Below, in pieces: positions 24,998-35,139 of a stretch of 64,000 nt of DNA. This DNA comes from an uncultured Muribaculaceae bacterium (GTDB taxonomy: Bacteria > Bacteroidota > Bacteroidia > Bacteroidales > Muribaculaceae): NCBI GenBank assembly GCA_934636465.1, contig CAKUAR010000001.1, forward strand, positions 143,395 to 207,394. The letters run 5' to 3'. Position 1 is the stretch's first letter. Each line of letters opens with the position of its first letter. The position numbers and the translations under genes are program-made. Below the pieces are notes generated by a model, which was not told the origin of the DNA, made no database searches, and saw nothing but the letters and a program-made list of their open reading frames with translations.

Positions 24998-27900
24998 ATG
25001 AGGAGCATACTGCGCAAGAGATATAGGAATTATTTGCTGTTAGTGTTTTTGATAGGAGGATTGCTGATATATGCGGCAAGCCAATATCACGCTGTTGCCC
25101 AATATGTGCAGTCGAACCTCACTCCACCGCCACCAGTGCCCGACAAGACGCAGGCAAAACAAAACGCCAAAGACACGCTCAACATGCGCTTCAAAGTGCA
25201 CCCCACTGTGCCGGAGTCTTATGGCGACTTGAAAGAAGGCGAGTTTGCCGCCGACCTGAAAACGCCGTCGAACATAACTACCGAGGCGGTGTATGACTAC
25301 GCCACAGGCTGCTATGTGATTCACACAAAGATAGGCGACAATGACATAGTGACACCGTTCATTTTGTCGGCCGACGAGTATAACAACATGATACTAAGGC
25401 AGTCGATGCAAGAGTATTATAAACAGAAAAACTCTGAAGCTGCCGAAAAAGACAAGAAAAAAGACCCATTTAATTTTCTGGACATGCAGTTTGGGCTTGG
25501 CCCACTGGAGTCGATATTCGGCCCTGGAGGTGTGCAGCTCAAGACCAACGGTTCGGTGCAGATAAACATGGGTGTCAAGAGTAACAAGACCGACAACCCG
25601 GCACTGTCGGTGGCGGCGCGCAGAAAAACATACTTTGATTTTGACCAAAAGATACAGGCCAACATACAGGCTTCGGTGGGCGACAAGATGAAGTTTAACA
25701 TGAGCTACAACACCGACGCCACATTCGACTTTGACAACGAGAACCTGAAGCTTGCATACGAGGGCAAGGAAGATGAAATCATCAAGAGCATAGAGGCCGG
25801 TAACGTGAGCATGACCACCGGTTCGTCGCTCATCAAGGGAAGTGCGGCGCTGTTTGGCATAAAGTCAAAGCTGCAGTTTGGCAAGCTGACCGCCACGGCA
25901 CTGGTGTCGCAGCAAAACTCGCAGTCAACCACGGTGAACACCAAGGGTGGCTCGCAAACCACGTCGTTTTATGTCACAGCCGACAAGTATGACCAAAACA
26001 GGCATTTCTTCCTGTCGCATTTTTTCAGAGACCATTATGACGAGTGGTGCTCCAAGTTGCCGCTGGTGTCTTCGGGAATAAATGTGACAAGAATAGAGGT
26101 TTGGGTGACGAACAAGCGCGGCAAGTTTGAGCAGTCGCGTAACTTGTTGGCGTTTATGGACGTGGGTGAAAACCAAAACACGGCAAATGACCACTGGGTG
26201 AAAGACCAGTCGGTGGCCAATCCGTCGAACACGTCGAACAACCTGCTGTCCGAAATAAAGGACAATTATCCGAACGCCCGATACATAAGTCAAGTGGCCA
26301 CCGCGCTTGCTCCACTGGAGAGCTTTGGAATAAGCGGAGGTAAGGATTATGAGAAAGTGGAGAGCGCAAGACTGTTGTCGTCGAGCGAGTACACGCTTAA
26401 TGCCTCGCTGGGCTACATATCGCTTAACGCCGCACTCAACGCCGACGAAGTGCTTGCAGTGGCTTATCAATACACCTATGGCGGCAAGACCTATCAAGTG
26501 GGAGAATTTTCGGGCGACATATCATCGACCGACCAGTCGCTGTATGTGAAAATGCTCAAGGGAACCACAGCATCGCCAAAGTTGCCCATGTGGGACTTGA
26601 TGATGAAAAACGTGTATTCGCTGGGCACAAGCAGCATACAGAAAAAGAACTTCAAGCTGAATGTTAAGTATCTGAGCGACACCACTGGCACGGAGCTTAA
26701 CTACATACCGGCCGGCAACATAAACGGCACACCGCTGATAAGGGTGCTCAATCTTGACCGACTCGACGCAAACAACGAGCCAAACATTGACGGACGTTTT
26801 GACTATATAGAAGGCTACACTGTGTCAAAGGGCAGGGTGATATTCCCTGTGGTTGAGCCATTCGGCTCATTCTTGAAGAGCAAGATTGGCGATGATGCTG
26901 TGGCACGCAACTATGTGTATCAAGAGCTTTATGACTCGACACTCACGGTGGCCCGGCAATATCAGGACAAAAACAAATTTGTGCTTGAAGGCGAGTTTCA
27001 AGGGTCAGCCGGCAATGTGATAAGCCTGAACGCCTCGAATGTGCCGAGAGGCTCGGTGGTGGTGACGGCTGGAGGCGTTACGCTCACGGAAAACAGTGAC
27101 TACACCGTGGACTACGCAAGCGGAACTGTGACAATCATCAATCAGAGTATCATAGACGCAGGCACAAACATAAGCGTGTCGCTTGAAGACCAGTCGTCGT
27201 ATAGCACCCAGCGCAAGACCCTGCTTGGACTTGACTTGGACTATGCGTTCAACAAGAATTTCCACTTGGGAGCTACTGTCATGCACTATGGAGAAAAGGC
27301 ATTGACCGAGAAGGTGGCCATAGGTGATGAAATAGTGAAAAACACGATATGGGGTGTGAACTTGTCGTATAACAACAACTTCATGTGGCTGACTAACTGG
27401 CTGAACAAAATTCCCACGGTTAATGCCACAGCTCCGTCGTCGCTTAGCTTAAAGGCCGAGTATGCGCAGCTGCTGCCGCATCAGGCTGCTTTGGGAACAA
27501 ATGCCGGAAGCTCATATATAGATGACTTTGAGACTACGCAGTCTGGAATAGACCTGCGCTCGCCTTACTCTTGGTTCTTGGCCTCGACGCCATACGACAA
27601 CAGTGCGAACGCCATGTTCCCGGAGGCAGCGCTGTCGAATGACGTGAATTATGGCAAAAACAGGTCGCTGCTCGCATGGTACTACATAGACAGGCTGTTC
27701 ACGCAAAGGAACTCGTCGTATGCGCCAGGCTACATTAAAAACGACTTGGAGCAGCTGTCGAATCCTTATGTGCGCGAGATTCCATACACCGAGGTGTTCC
27801 CAGGCCGCCAGTTGAACTATGGCGAGTCGTCAACTATACAGACACTCAACTTGTCGTTCTATCCAAATGAACGTGGTCAGTACAACCTTGACGCAACCAA

Positions 27901-30900
27901 CATTGACGAAAACGGCAATCTGCTCAACCCCGAAAAACGTTGGGGCGGAATAATGCGCAAGCTTGACAACACCAACTTTGAGCAGTCGAACATTGAGTAT
28001 ATACAGTTCTGGCTGATGGACCCGTTCCTTGACCCTAAAAATCAGAACACCGAGGGCGGTGACTTGTATTTCAACTTGGGTGAAGTGAGTGAGGACATAT
28101 TGAAAGACGGTTTGAAATCGTATGAGAACGGTTTGTCGGCAACAGGCGACACGACCTATATAAAAAACACGGTGTGGGGCAAAGTGTCAACACAGACCTC
28201 GCTCACCTATGCTTTCGACAATGCCAACGGCTCGCGTGTGAAGCAAGACGTGGGTTTGAACGGACTGTCAACAGAAGAAGAGCTCAACTACAAGACATAT
28301 AAAGACTTCACCGACGAGTTGCGTGCAAAGTTGCCAGCCAACACGATAGCGAAGATGGAGGCTGACAAGTTCTCGCCGCTGAATGACCCTGCTGGCGACA
28401 ATTATCACTTTTATCGAGGATATGACTACGACGAGCAACGGCTGTCGATTTTGGAGCGTTACAAGCACTACAACGGAACGGAGGGCAACTCACTGTCGCA
28501 GAGCGATGCGTCGGACGCACTATATCAATCGTCGCGCAGCGTACCCGATGTGGAGGACATCAACCAAGACAACACGTTGAATGAGTATGAGCGTTACTTC
28601 CAATATAAAGTGTCGATAAGGCCAGAAGACTTGGCTGTGGGTAAAAACTACATAATCGACAAGCAAACGGTTTTGGCACCTACACGCGACGGCAACAAGC
28701 AGCAGGTGACTTGGTATCAGTTCAGTATTCCGTTGAGGGAATATGAGAAGAAAGTAGGCTCAATAAATGATTTCTCGACCATACGTTTCATAAGAATGTT
28801 TATGACCCACTTCACCAAGACCACGCACTTGCGCTTTGCCACGCTGGAACTGGTGAGAGGAGAGTGGAGAAACTATGACTACAACTTGAACTTGCGCGGA
28901 GATGCGCCGTCGAACGGAACAATCAACGTTAGCTCGGTGAACATAGAGGAGAACTCTGCCAGAACGCCTGTGAACTATGTGTTGCCTCCCGGCGTGAACA
29001 GAATTGTAGATTCCGGTCAATCGCAAATCACCCAGCTCAATGAGCAATCAATGCAGATGAAGGTGGAAGGCCTTGATGCTGGTGACGCAAGAGGTGTGTA
29101 TCGCAACACAAGCCTTGACTTGAGAATATATAAGCGTCTGCAGATGTTTGTTCACAATGAGGCTCTGGTGAACGACGTGACAAACTTGCGAAATGGCGAT
29201 GTGTCGCTGTTTGTGCGCTTGGGAACTGACGTGAAGAACAATTATTACGAGTATGAAATTCCGTTGAACATTACTGCTCCAGGAACGTATAGCAATAACA
29301 GCTCGGCCGACCGTTTGAAAGTGTGGCCGGCTCAAAATATGCTCGACTGCGATTTAGACGTGTTTACGTCGGTGAAAAAGAATCGTAACGCGCTGAAGAT
29401 GGCTGGAACCGACAATGTGTCGTACTACACCCGCTACACGGAGCAAGACCCGGCTCACCCCAACGACAGGGTGACTGTGCTCGGAAATCCGTCGCTTGGC
29501 GATGTGAGGGTGATTTTGATAGGCGTGCGCAACAATTCAAGTTCCACAAAAGACTTTGTGGTGTGGGCAGATGAGCTTAGGGTGACCGACTTTGACCAAA
29601 AAGGCGGCTGGGCAGCCAAGGCTAACATGAATCTTAACATGAGTGACATTGCCACGGTGAATGTGGGTTGGCACAAGGAAACTGTGGGTTTCGGTTCGGT
29701 TGACCAGAGTCTGAAAGACAGACGACTTGACAATTATGACCAGTATAATGTGGCTGTGCAGGTGGACATGGGACGCTTCCTGCCCGAAAAGGTGAAGCTG
29801 AAAGCTCCGGTGTATTACTCATACAGCAAAGAAATCACGACCCCGAAATATAACCCGCTTGACCAAGACATATTGCTTGATGACGCCTTGGACGCCACAA
29901 GCACCAAGGAGCAAAAGGACTCAATCAACAATTATGCCTTGACCAAACGCACGGTGCAGAGCTTCAGTGTGTCGGGCCTGAAATTTGATGTCAAGAGCAA
30001 GAATCCCATGCCTTGGGACCCTGCCAACTTCACTTTCAACTACTCGTTTAACAAGCAGCATGACACCGATCCCGACAACGTGTATGAGAACACGAATGAC
30101 TACCGGGGAAGTTTCCAATATAACTGGGTGCCATATTCTAAGCCGTTCAAGCCGTTCAGCAAGCTGATGAAGAGCAAGAGCAAGAACTTGAAATTCATAA
30201 AAGACTGGGAATTCCACTGGCTGCCTGCATCGATAGGCTTCAACAGCAACATTTCACGCTATTACTACGAGCAGCAGACGCGCAATGAGACTGGCATTGA
30301 CGTGGAGTTGCCTGTGTCGGTGAGCAAGAATTTCTTGTGGGACCGCCAGTTCGCTTTGTCGTGGAACTTCACCAAGACGCTGAACGTGTCGTTTAACAGC
30401 AACACCACTGCCCATATACTTGAACCAGTGGGGCAGGTTAACAAGCAGCTCTTCCCCGACCGTTACCGCGACTGGCGCGACACAGTGTGGCAGAGCATAA
30501 AGCATCTGGGCACACCGTGGAGCTATAACCAGACGTTCAACGCCACTTATCGTGCTCCATTCAGCGCAATACCGGTGCTTAGCTTTATCACCGCATCGGC
30601 CAACTACTCGGCAACGTATAACTGGGACAGGGGAACCACGCTCGACGATGTGTTCTCTGGCAACACCATAGCCAACCAAAGCACGCTGAGCATTGACACA
30701 CGCTTCAACTTCGACCAGCTGTATAACAAAATACCGTATTTGCGCGATGTGAACAAACGCTTCTCTGACTCGCAAGGACGCAACTCGCAGTTGAAGAAAA
30801 TGCCGAAGAAATTCACCCGTACTTACAGGTTGAAGTCGGACACCACGCTGACGATAAAGCACAACATGAATGTGAAGAATCTGAAGGTTACGGCCCAGAC

Positions 30901-32458
30901 GGCAAGTGGCAAGCCATTCCCGCTGAAGTTTAAGGTGAAAGACAACAACAATATAGAAATCTTGACAAAAGCCGACACCAGCATTAACTTGACGATTACG
31001 GAGATTGACAAGGAACATAATGGCTTCTGGTTTGACTTCGGACAATACACTGCACGAGCCTTGATGATGGTGAGAAATGCCAACGTGAGGTTTAGAAATG
31101 TGCGCTCGTTGTCGTTGCCACAGTTTGTGCCGAATGTTGGCGACATATTCGGGCAAAACACCCATTACGATGTGATGGCTCCAGGACTTGACTTTGCGTT
31201 TGGCTTTACTGGTGAAGATTACATAAAGAAAGCCCAAGACCGCGGTTGGCTGTTGAACGACCAGACTCAGACTTCTCCGGCTTTGTATGCCCGCACGCAG
31301 GAAATGAATGCCGAGGTGGTGCTTGAGCCAATAAAGGGACTGAAGATAACCCTCAAAGGCAACCGCACCGACAACCGCACGAACCAAATACAATTTATGT
31401 ATGACGACCCGATGACGATATATTCTGGTCACTACACCAAGACCCATATCGCCCTGGCCACAGCTTTGCGCGGCATAAGTAGCGACAATGGCTATCAAAG
31501 TGCGGCGTTCGACAAATTCTTGGAGAACATACCTGTGGTGGCCGGCAGACTGCAGAACCGATATAACGGCAGCAATTATCCCAACGCCGGATTCTTGGCC
31601 AACTCGACATATTCTGGCAAGGCTTACGACCCTGTAAATGGCTCAGTGAACCAAGCTGGAAGTGATGTGCTGATACCGGCATTTATGGCTGCATATAGTG
31701 GCAAGGACGCAAAGAAAGTGACACTCAATCCGTTCCCAGGCTTGCAAGACGTGTTGCCAAACTGGACTGTGACTTACGACGGACTTGGCAAGATTTCGGC
31801 AATAAAGCGCAGATTCAAGAACTTCACATTGAGCCACAGCTACCAATGCACATATCAGGTTGGCTCGTTTACATCATATTCTGACTGGGTGTCAATAGGC
31901 AATGGGCTGGGCTTCACAGAAGACGCTTTGACAGGCAAGCCGGTTCCGTCGTCGCCATACAACATATCGTCGGTGTCGCTGACAGAAAGGTTTGCTCCAC
32001 TGATAGGTGTGAATGCCACTCTGACTAATGATTTGAATTTCAATTTGCAGTATAACGATAGCCGTCAGTTGACACTGAACTCATCGGCCGGGCAGCTTGT
32101 GGAGGGAATGCAGCGGCAGTTTGTGATAGGAATTGGCTATAAAATTGCCAATTTCAACAGCGTGCTGAAAATCAAGAAAAAACAGCAGGGGGTGAATAAT
32201 GACTTGACGCTGAACTTGGATTTCTCGTATGCAAACGATTACAACATTATCAGAAAAATCGACGTTAACAGCGCTCAGGCCACAAGCGGAGCGCGCACGC
32301 TCGGAGTGAACTTCACGGCAAACTATGTGGTGAGCAAGCGAATTACGCTCGGTGCTTACTTTGACCACCAAGTCAACACACCGCTGGTGTCGTCGAGTGC
32401 ATATCCGACAACAAACAGCAACTATGGACTCTCAGTTAACATGTCGCTTGCAAAATAA
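24998..32458 (+). CDS. sprA: SprA/Sov, giant outer-membrane translocon protein of the type IX secretion system
   Basis: 2486 residues, close to Porphyromonas gingivalis Sov (about 2500). It begins with a hydrophobic export segment (about 11-30). An early conserved block holds KIQANIQASVGDKMKFNMSYNTDATFDFDNENLKLAYEG, repeated in weaker form later, as in the SprA N-terminal domain. The rest alternates aromatic beta-strands, as expected of the very large (36-strand) barrel through which type IX cargo crosses the outer membrane. ATG 24998 is preferred because it gives the export segment directly. No other type IX genes (por/gld) lie in the window, which is normal because they are scattered. The minus-strand frames inside it are shadows. 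Confidence 0.95.
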   Translation: MRSILRKRYRNYLLLVFLIGGLLIYAASQYHAVAQYVQSNLTPPPPVPDKTQAKQNAKDTLNMRFKVHPTVPESYGDLKEGEFAADLKTPSNITTEAVYDYATGCYVIHTKIGDNDIVTPFILSADEYNNMILRQSMQEYYKQKNSEAAEKDKKKDPFNFLDMQFGLGPLESIFGPGGVQLKTNGSVQINMGVKSNKTDNPALSVAARRKTYFDFDQKIQANIQASVGDKMKFNMSYNTDATFDFDNENLKLAYEGKEDEIIKSIEAGNVSMTTGSSLIKGSAALFGIKSKLQFGKLTATALVSQQNSQSTTVNTKGGSQTTSFYVTADKYDQNRHFFLSHFFRDHYDEWCSKLPLVSSGINVTRIEVWVTNKRGKFEQSRNLLAFMDVGENQNTANDHWVKDQSVANPSNTSNNLLSEIKDNYPNARYISQVATALAPLESFGISGGKDYEKVESARLLSSSEYTLNASLGYISLNAALNADEVLAVAYQYTYGGKTYQVGEFSGDISSTDQSLYVKMLKGTTASPKLPMWDLMMKNVYSLGTSSIQKKNFKLNVKYLSDTTGTELNYIPAGNINGTPLIRVLNLDRLDANNEPNIDGRFDYIEGYTVSKGRVIFPVVEPFGSFLKSKIGDDAVARNYVYQELYDSTLTVARQYQDKNKFVLEGEFQGSAGNVISLNASNVPRGSVVVTAGGVTLTENSDYTVDYASGTVTIINQSIIDAGTNISVSLEDQSSYSTQRKTLLGLDLDYAFNKNFHLGATVMHYGEKALTEKVAIGDEIVKNTIWGVNLSYNNNFMWLTNWLNKIPTVNATAPSSLSLKAEYAQLLPHQAALGTNAGSSYIDDFETTQSGIDLRSPYSWFLASTPYDNSANAMFPEAALSNDVNYGKNRSLLAWYYIDRLFTQRNSSYAPGYIKNDLEQLSNPYVREIPYTEVFPGRQLNYGESSTIQTLNLSFYPNERGQYNLDATNIDENGNLLNPEKRWGGIMRKLDNTNFEQSNIEYIQFWLMDPFLDPKNQNTEGGDLYFNLGEVSEDILKDGLKSYENGLSATGDTTYIKNTVWGKVSTQTSLTYAFDNANGSRVKQDVGLNGLSTEEELNYKTYKDFTDELRAKLPANTIAKMEADKFSPLNDPAGDNYHFYRGYDYDEQRLSILERYKHYNGTEGNSLSQSDASDALYQSSRSVPDVEDINQDNTLNEYERYFQYKVSIRPEDLAVGKNYIIDKQTVLAPTRDGNKQQVTWYQFSIPLREYEKKVGSINDFSTIRFIRMFMTHFTKTTHLRFATLELVRGEWRNYDYNLNLRGDAPSNGTINVSSVNIEENSARTPVNYVLPPGVNRIVDSGQSQITQLNEQSMQMKVEGLDAGDARGVYRNTSLDLRIYKRLQMFVHNEALVNDVTNLRNGDVSLFVRLGTDVKNNYYEYEIPLNITAPGTYSNNSSADRLKVWPAQNMLDCDLDVFTSVKKNRNALKMAGTDNVSYYTRYTEQDPAHPNDRVTVLGNPSLGDVRVILIGVRNNSSSTKDFVVWADELRVTDFDQKGGWAAKANMNLNMSDIATVNVGWHKETVGFGSVDQSLKDRRLDNYDQYNVAVQVDMGRFLPEKVKLKAPVYYSYSKEITTPKYNPLDQDILLDDALDATSTKEQKDSINNYALTKRTVQSFSVSGLKFDVKSKNPMPWDPANFTFNYSFNKQHDTDPDNVYENTNDYRGSFQYNWVPYSKPFKPFSKLMKSKSKNLKFIKDWEFHWLPASIGFNSNISRYYYEQQTRNETGIDVELPVSVSKNFLWDRQFALSWNFTKTLNVSFNSNTTAHILEPVGQVNKQLFPDRYRDWRDTVWQSIKHLGTPWSYNQTFNATYRAPFSAIPVLSFITASANYSATYNWDRGTTLDDVFSGNTIANQSTLSIDTRFNFDQLYNKIPYLRDVNKRFSDSQGRNSQLKKMPKKFTRTYRLKSDTTLTIKHNMNVKNLKVTAQTASGKPFPLKFKVKDNNNIEILTKADTSINLTITEIDKEHNGFWFDFGQYTARALMMVRNANVRFRNVRSLSLPQFVPNVGDIFGQNTHYDVMAPGLDFAFGFTGEDYIKKAQDRGWLLNDQTQTSPALYARTQEMNAEVVLEPIKGLKITLKGNRTDNRTNQIQFMYDDPMTIYSGHYTKTHIALATALRGISSDNGYQSAAFDKFLENIPVVAGRLQNRYNGSNYPNAGFLANSTYSGKAYDPVNGSVNQAGSDVLIPAFMAAYSGKDAKKVTLNPFPGLQDVLPNWTVTYDGLGKISAIKRRFKNFTLSHSYQCTYQVGSFTSYSDWVSIGNGLGFTEDALTGKPVPSSPYNISSVSLTERFAPLIGVNATLTNDLNFNLQYNDSRQLTLNSSAGQLVEGMQRQFVIGIGYKIANFNSVLKIKKKQQGVNNDLTLNLDFSYANDYNIIRKIDVNSAQATSGARTLGVNFTANYVVSKRITLGAYFDHQVNTPLVSSSAYPTTNSNYGLSVNMSLAK

Positions 32459-32537
32459 GACAGCGTTACTAATAGATATATTTAATACAAAATCAGTTTG
32501 CCAAATCAATTTGGAGTGGAAAATAGCGGCAATACTA

Positions 32538-33479
32538 TTAGACATTATCCATTGCGTCCCAGTAATCCATATCCATTTTCATGATTTTAAGGACTTTCTC
32601 CGTTTGCAATCCCAAGCCATAGTCATAAATATATTCTGTTAATTGCTGGCCATTTATCAGGATAATAGTTGGTGAACCATTAAGGCTTTCCACATACTCC
32701 ATTGCTCCTTTAGTATAATCAGATGTGGTGATGAATACTCCTTTTTTTGAGGGTGTTCCTGCAACAGCTCCTACAAAGCCTTGAACCTCATGACGTTGAA
32801 CATTATTATCTAAAGCATATCGTTTTGCTTGTATGGAAATATGATTGAATCCTAAAATATCTTCTTTGATAATGCCGTCTATACCGCCGTCATTAGAAAG
32901 TTTGGTGACTATACCAGCGTTTCTGACCTCGCCACCATATCCCATTGCTTGAAGTAGTTTTACAACTAACTTTTCAAATTCTTTTGGTTGTTTGCTTAAT
33001 ATTGTTGTTAGAATTTGAGACTGCACATTTTGTTTTATTCTGTTATAGGAATCTGCTAATTCTTCTTCTGGTGTGCGCTCGTCTTCGTTTTCCACAAAAG
33101 AGGGGATATTACCCATATTCTTGTTTTTTGAATTCTTCTTAGTCGTTCTTGCATTTACAGTTCCTTTGACGAATTCGTTTATTTGCTTCTCTGTACAAGA
33201 AGAAAGCATTGACAAGCCCTTTGCACTAATTTTATAATCTCCTCTTTGTGGCTTTTCTACAAGCCCTGCAATGAAAAGATACGATAAAGCCCACGAAATA
33301 CGATCTGAAAATATTTCACCATTTCCAGAAGGATACCAAGCATTCATTTCTTCATTGGTCAATCCAAAATGCTTAGCCAAAGGAATGCGTAAATCTTTGG
33401 CTCTCATAACAGCTCCAGTACTCAATTCTTTCAGTGCTTGAATCCGTATTTCGTCAAATTGCGGTATCATAAACGACAA
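32538..33479 (-). CDS. Mrr-type restriction endonuclease (type IV-like)
   Basis: 313 residues. An N-terminal winged-helix domain (about 10-95, with RAKDLRIPLAKHFGLTNEEMNAWYPSGNGEIFSDRISWALSYL, the Mrr_N pattern) is joined by a charged linker to a C-terminal Mrr PD-(D/E)xK nuclease: LVVKLLQAMGYGGEV, the catalytic Asp in NDGGIDGIIKED, and the Gln-Lys pair in ISIQAKRY. Mrr cuts DNA with foreign methylation. The gene is clearly more AT-rich than its neighbours and stands alone, converging on sprA with only 79 bases between, which suggests acquisition. No methylase is nearby, as expected for a modification-dependent enzyme. Confidence 0.88.
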   Translation of the reverse strand: MSFMIPQFDEIRIQALKELSTGAVMRAKDLRIPLAKHFGLTNEEMNAWYPSGNGEIFSDRISWALSYLFIAGLVEKPQRGDYKISAKGLSMLSSCTEKQINEFVKGTVNARTTKKNSKNKNMGNIPSFVENEDERTPEEELADSYNRIKQNVQSQILTTILSKQPKEFEKLVVKLLQAMGYGGEVRNAGIVTKLSNDGGIDGIIKEDILGFNHISIQAKRYALDNNVQRHEVQGFVGAVAGTPSKKGVFITTSDYTKGAMEYVESLNGSPTIILINGQQLTEYIYDYGLGLQTEKVLKIMKMDMDYWDAMDNV

Positions 33480-33821
33480 ATTTGTTTTATTGCTTCAATA
33501 ACTATTGGAATTTATATTTGTAAAAGTAGCTAAATTCCGTGTAATCGCCACAAATTACTACCTAAAAGTTATTTATGTTTAGACAGTTATTATAGATATT
33601 GCTAACGAAAAGAGCAATATAATAGCGGAAGAATTCTCAATTAAAATCAATGAAATGAGTCAATACACCAGGCTTACAATGGATATGAATTTGTGAATTA
33701 AAATTTACTATAGGTGGTTATGAAGGAAGCAATTTAGGGGAAGAAAGACCATAATTGTTACGAAGCGTAAAGTTTTAAATAATTTTATTAACTTTGTCGA
33801 AATATTTCAGGATAGAGTTCC
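33480..33821. other. AT-rich gap beside the Mrr gene, with an orphan promoter-like site
   Basis: No intact gene. TTG at 33490-33492, 20 bases, then TATATTTG at 33513-33520 form a good plus-strand promoter with no gene for 330 bases. Around 33590-33695 a short plus-strand frame (about 35 codons, containing NEKSNIIAEEFSIKINEMSQ) looks like a remnant of a coding sequence, but I cannot name it. Confidence 0.4.
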
Positions 33822-33829
33822 TATCTTTG
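33822..33829 (+). promoter_or_regulatory. -7 promoter box for the gene at 33855
   Basis: TATCTTTG matches the Bacteroidota -7 box 26 bases before the ATG, implying a leader of about 20 bases. TTTG at 33793-33796 is somewhat too far upstream for the usual spacing. Confidence 0.5.
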
Positions 33830-33854
33830 TTTTTCAGATTTTACGAAGTTTGTT

Positions 33855-34232
33855 ATGGAAGAATCTTTAAAGAAAAAGCTTAGCAAAGACCCTAACGGTT
33901 TGATGACTTATGAGTATATTGCCAACAACATTGACAACGTTGATGACATTATGCCTGAACTTGTGGACAACATCATAATGGTGGACCATAATGGCCAGTT
34001 TGTGGTGAGCACCGCACGCTATCTGCATGCGATAGATGCCGACAAGTATAAAGATTGCATTGACAGACTTGTTAAGGCCGCAATTGACAAAGATCGCGAG
34101 CATGTGTATCTTGGTGACTTGGCTGCCACAATATGGGGACAGGACTACAAGGAGCATGCGCAGGAATTAAGCGCAAAAGACGACAATTTCAGACGCATAT
34201 ACAAGAGATTGTATCCGTCGGCAGGAATGTGA
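33855..34232 (+). CDS. Conserved-looking hypothetical protein
   Basis: 125 residues, acidic, soluble and mainly helical (for example YEYIANNIDNVDDIMPELVDNIIMVD and DKYKDCIDRLVKAAIDKDREHVYLGDLAATIW). No signal peptide or membrane segment and no motif I recognise. It has a promoter box just upstream, a plausible start (ATG 33855) and ends 11 bases before the cyclophilin lipoprotein gene on the same strand, so it is probably real and co-transcribed with it. Confidence 0.7.
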   Translation: MEESLKKKLSKDPNGLMTYEYIANNIDNVDDIMPELVDNIIMVDHNGQFVVSTARYLHAIDADKYKDCIDRLVKAAIDKDREHVYLGDLAATIWGQDYKEHAQELSAKDDNFRRIYKRLYPSAGM

Positions 34233-34243
34233 TTGCTTGCGAT

Positions 34244-35086
34244 ATGAACAACAGATTTCTTACAAACATAGTTTTGCTGGTTATGGTGGCACTGCTTTCG
34301 TGCTCAAACACCGGCAAAAGTCAAAACACAAATTCGGACAAACGCATGAACGTAGAGATAAAGACATCGCTGGGCGACATAGTGGTTTCGCTCTATAATG
34401 AGACTCCTAAGCACCGTGATAATTTCATCAAGTTGGTTAAAGAAGGATATTATGACGGAGTTTTGTTTCACCGCGTGATAAAGAACTTCATGGTTCAGAC
34501 AGGTGACGGCAACTCAAAGACCGCAAAACAAGACGATGTGCTTGGAGCTGGAGACCCTGGTTACACGATAGACGCCGAGATAGTATATCCTAAATTTTTC
34601 CACAAACGCGGAGCTTTGGCAGCCGCACGCACAGGCGATGAGGTGAACCCGGAGCGACGCAGTTCTGGCTCACAATTCTATATTGTGACTGGTGAAAAAT
34701 ACACGACTTCTCAACTTGCGTCGATGGAGAAGAATTTGGTGAACATGAAGAAAAACAGCATTTTCTCAAAGCTGGTGAAAGAGCGTCGCCAAGAAATCAT
34801 GAAGATGCAGCAGCAGGGAGATTCGCTTGGACTGAAGGAACTGGAGCATGAGCTTGTGGCTCTGACCGAGGCAGAATACTCAAAAGACCCGGCTGTGCTC
34901 ACACCAGAGCAGCGTGAGGCTTACACTACAGTGGGCGGCACGCCGCACCTTGACGGCAGTTACACCGTGTTTGGCGAGGTGGTGAAAGGCATGGACGTGG
35001 TGGATAAAATTCAGAACGTGAAGACCGGCAGAAACGACCGTCCGGTGGAGGACGTGAGAATAATCTCGATGAAAGTGTTGCCATAA
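34244..35086 (+). CDS. Cyclophilin-type peptidylprolyl isomerase, lipoprotein
   Basis: 280 residues. The N-terminus MNNRFLTNIVLLVMVALLSC is a lipoprotein signal with Cys20 as anchor, so it should act in the periplasm or at the outer membrane in protein folding. The cyclophilin core starts VEIKTSLGDIVVSLYNETPKH and includes VLFHRVIKNFMVQTGDG and SSGSQFYIVTG. A charged helical insertion of about 70 residues (roughly 160-230) separates this from the end of the fold (GGTPHLDGSYTVFGEVVKGMDVVDKI). ATG 34244 is chosen because it creates the lipobox. Catalysis has not been shown; key core residues appear present. Confidence 0.92.
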   Translation: MNNRFLTNIVLLVMVALLSCSNTGKSQNTNSDKRMNVEIKTSLGDIVVSLYNETPKHRDNFIKLVKEGYYDGVLFHRVIKNFMVQTGDGNSKTAKQDDVLGAGDPGYTIDAEIVYPKFFHKRGALAAARTGDEVNPERRSSGSQFYIVTGEKYTTSQLASMEKNLVNMKKNSIFSKLVKERRQEIMKMQQQGDSLGLKELEHELVALTEAEYSKDPAVLTPEQREAYTTVGGTPHLDGSYTVFGEVVKGMDVVDKIQNVKTGRNDRPVEDVRIISMKVLP

Positions 35087-35139
35087 CCGTCACATAGCCG
35101 CAAGGCAACGTGGAGCAAAAATATTAACACACGACATTG

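Noticed and set aside
30254..31498. 414-codon open frame on the minus strand inside sprA
   Set aside because: It is a shadow of sprA codon bias: rich in His, Arg and Val, without a family signature, start context or promoter. The same holds for smaller antisense frames across sprA.
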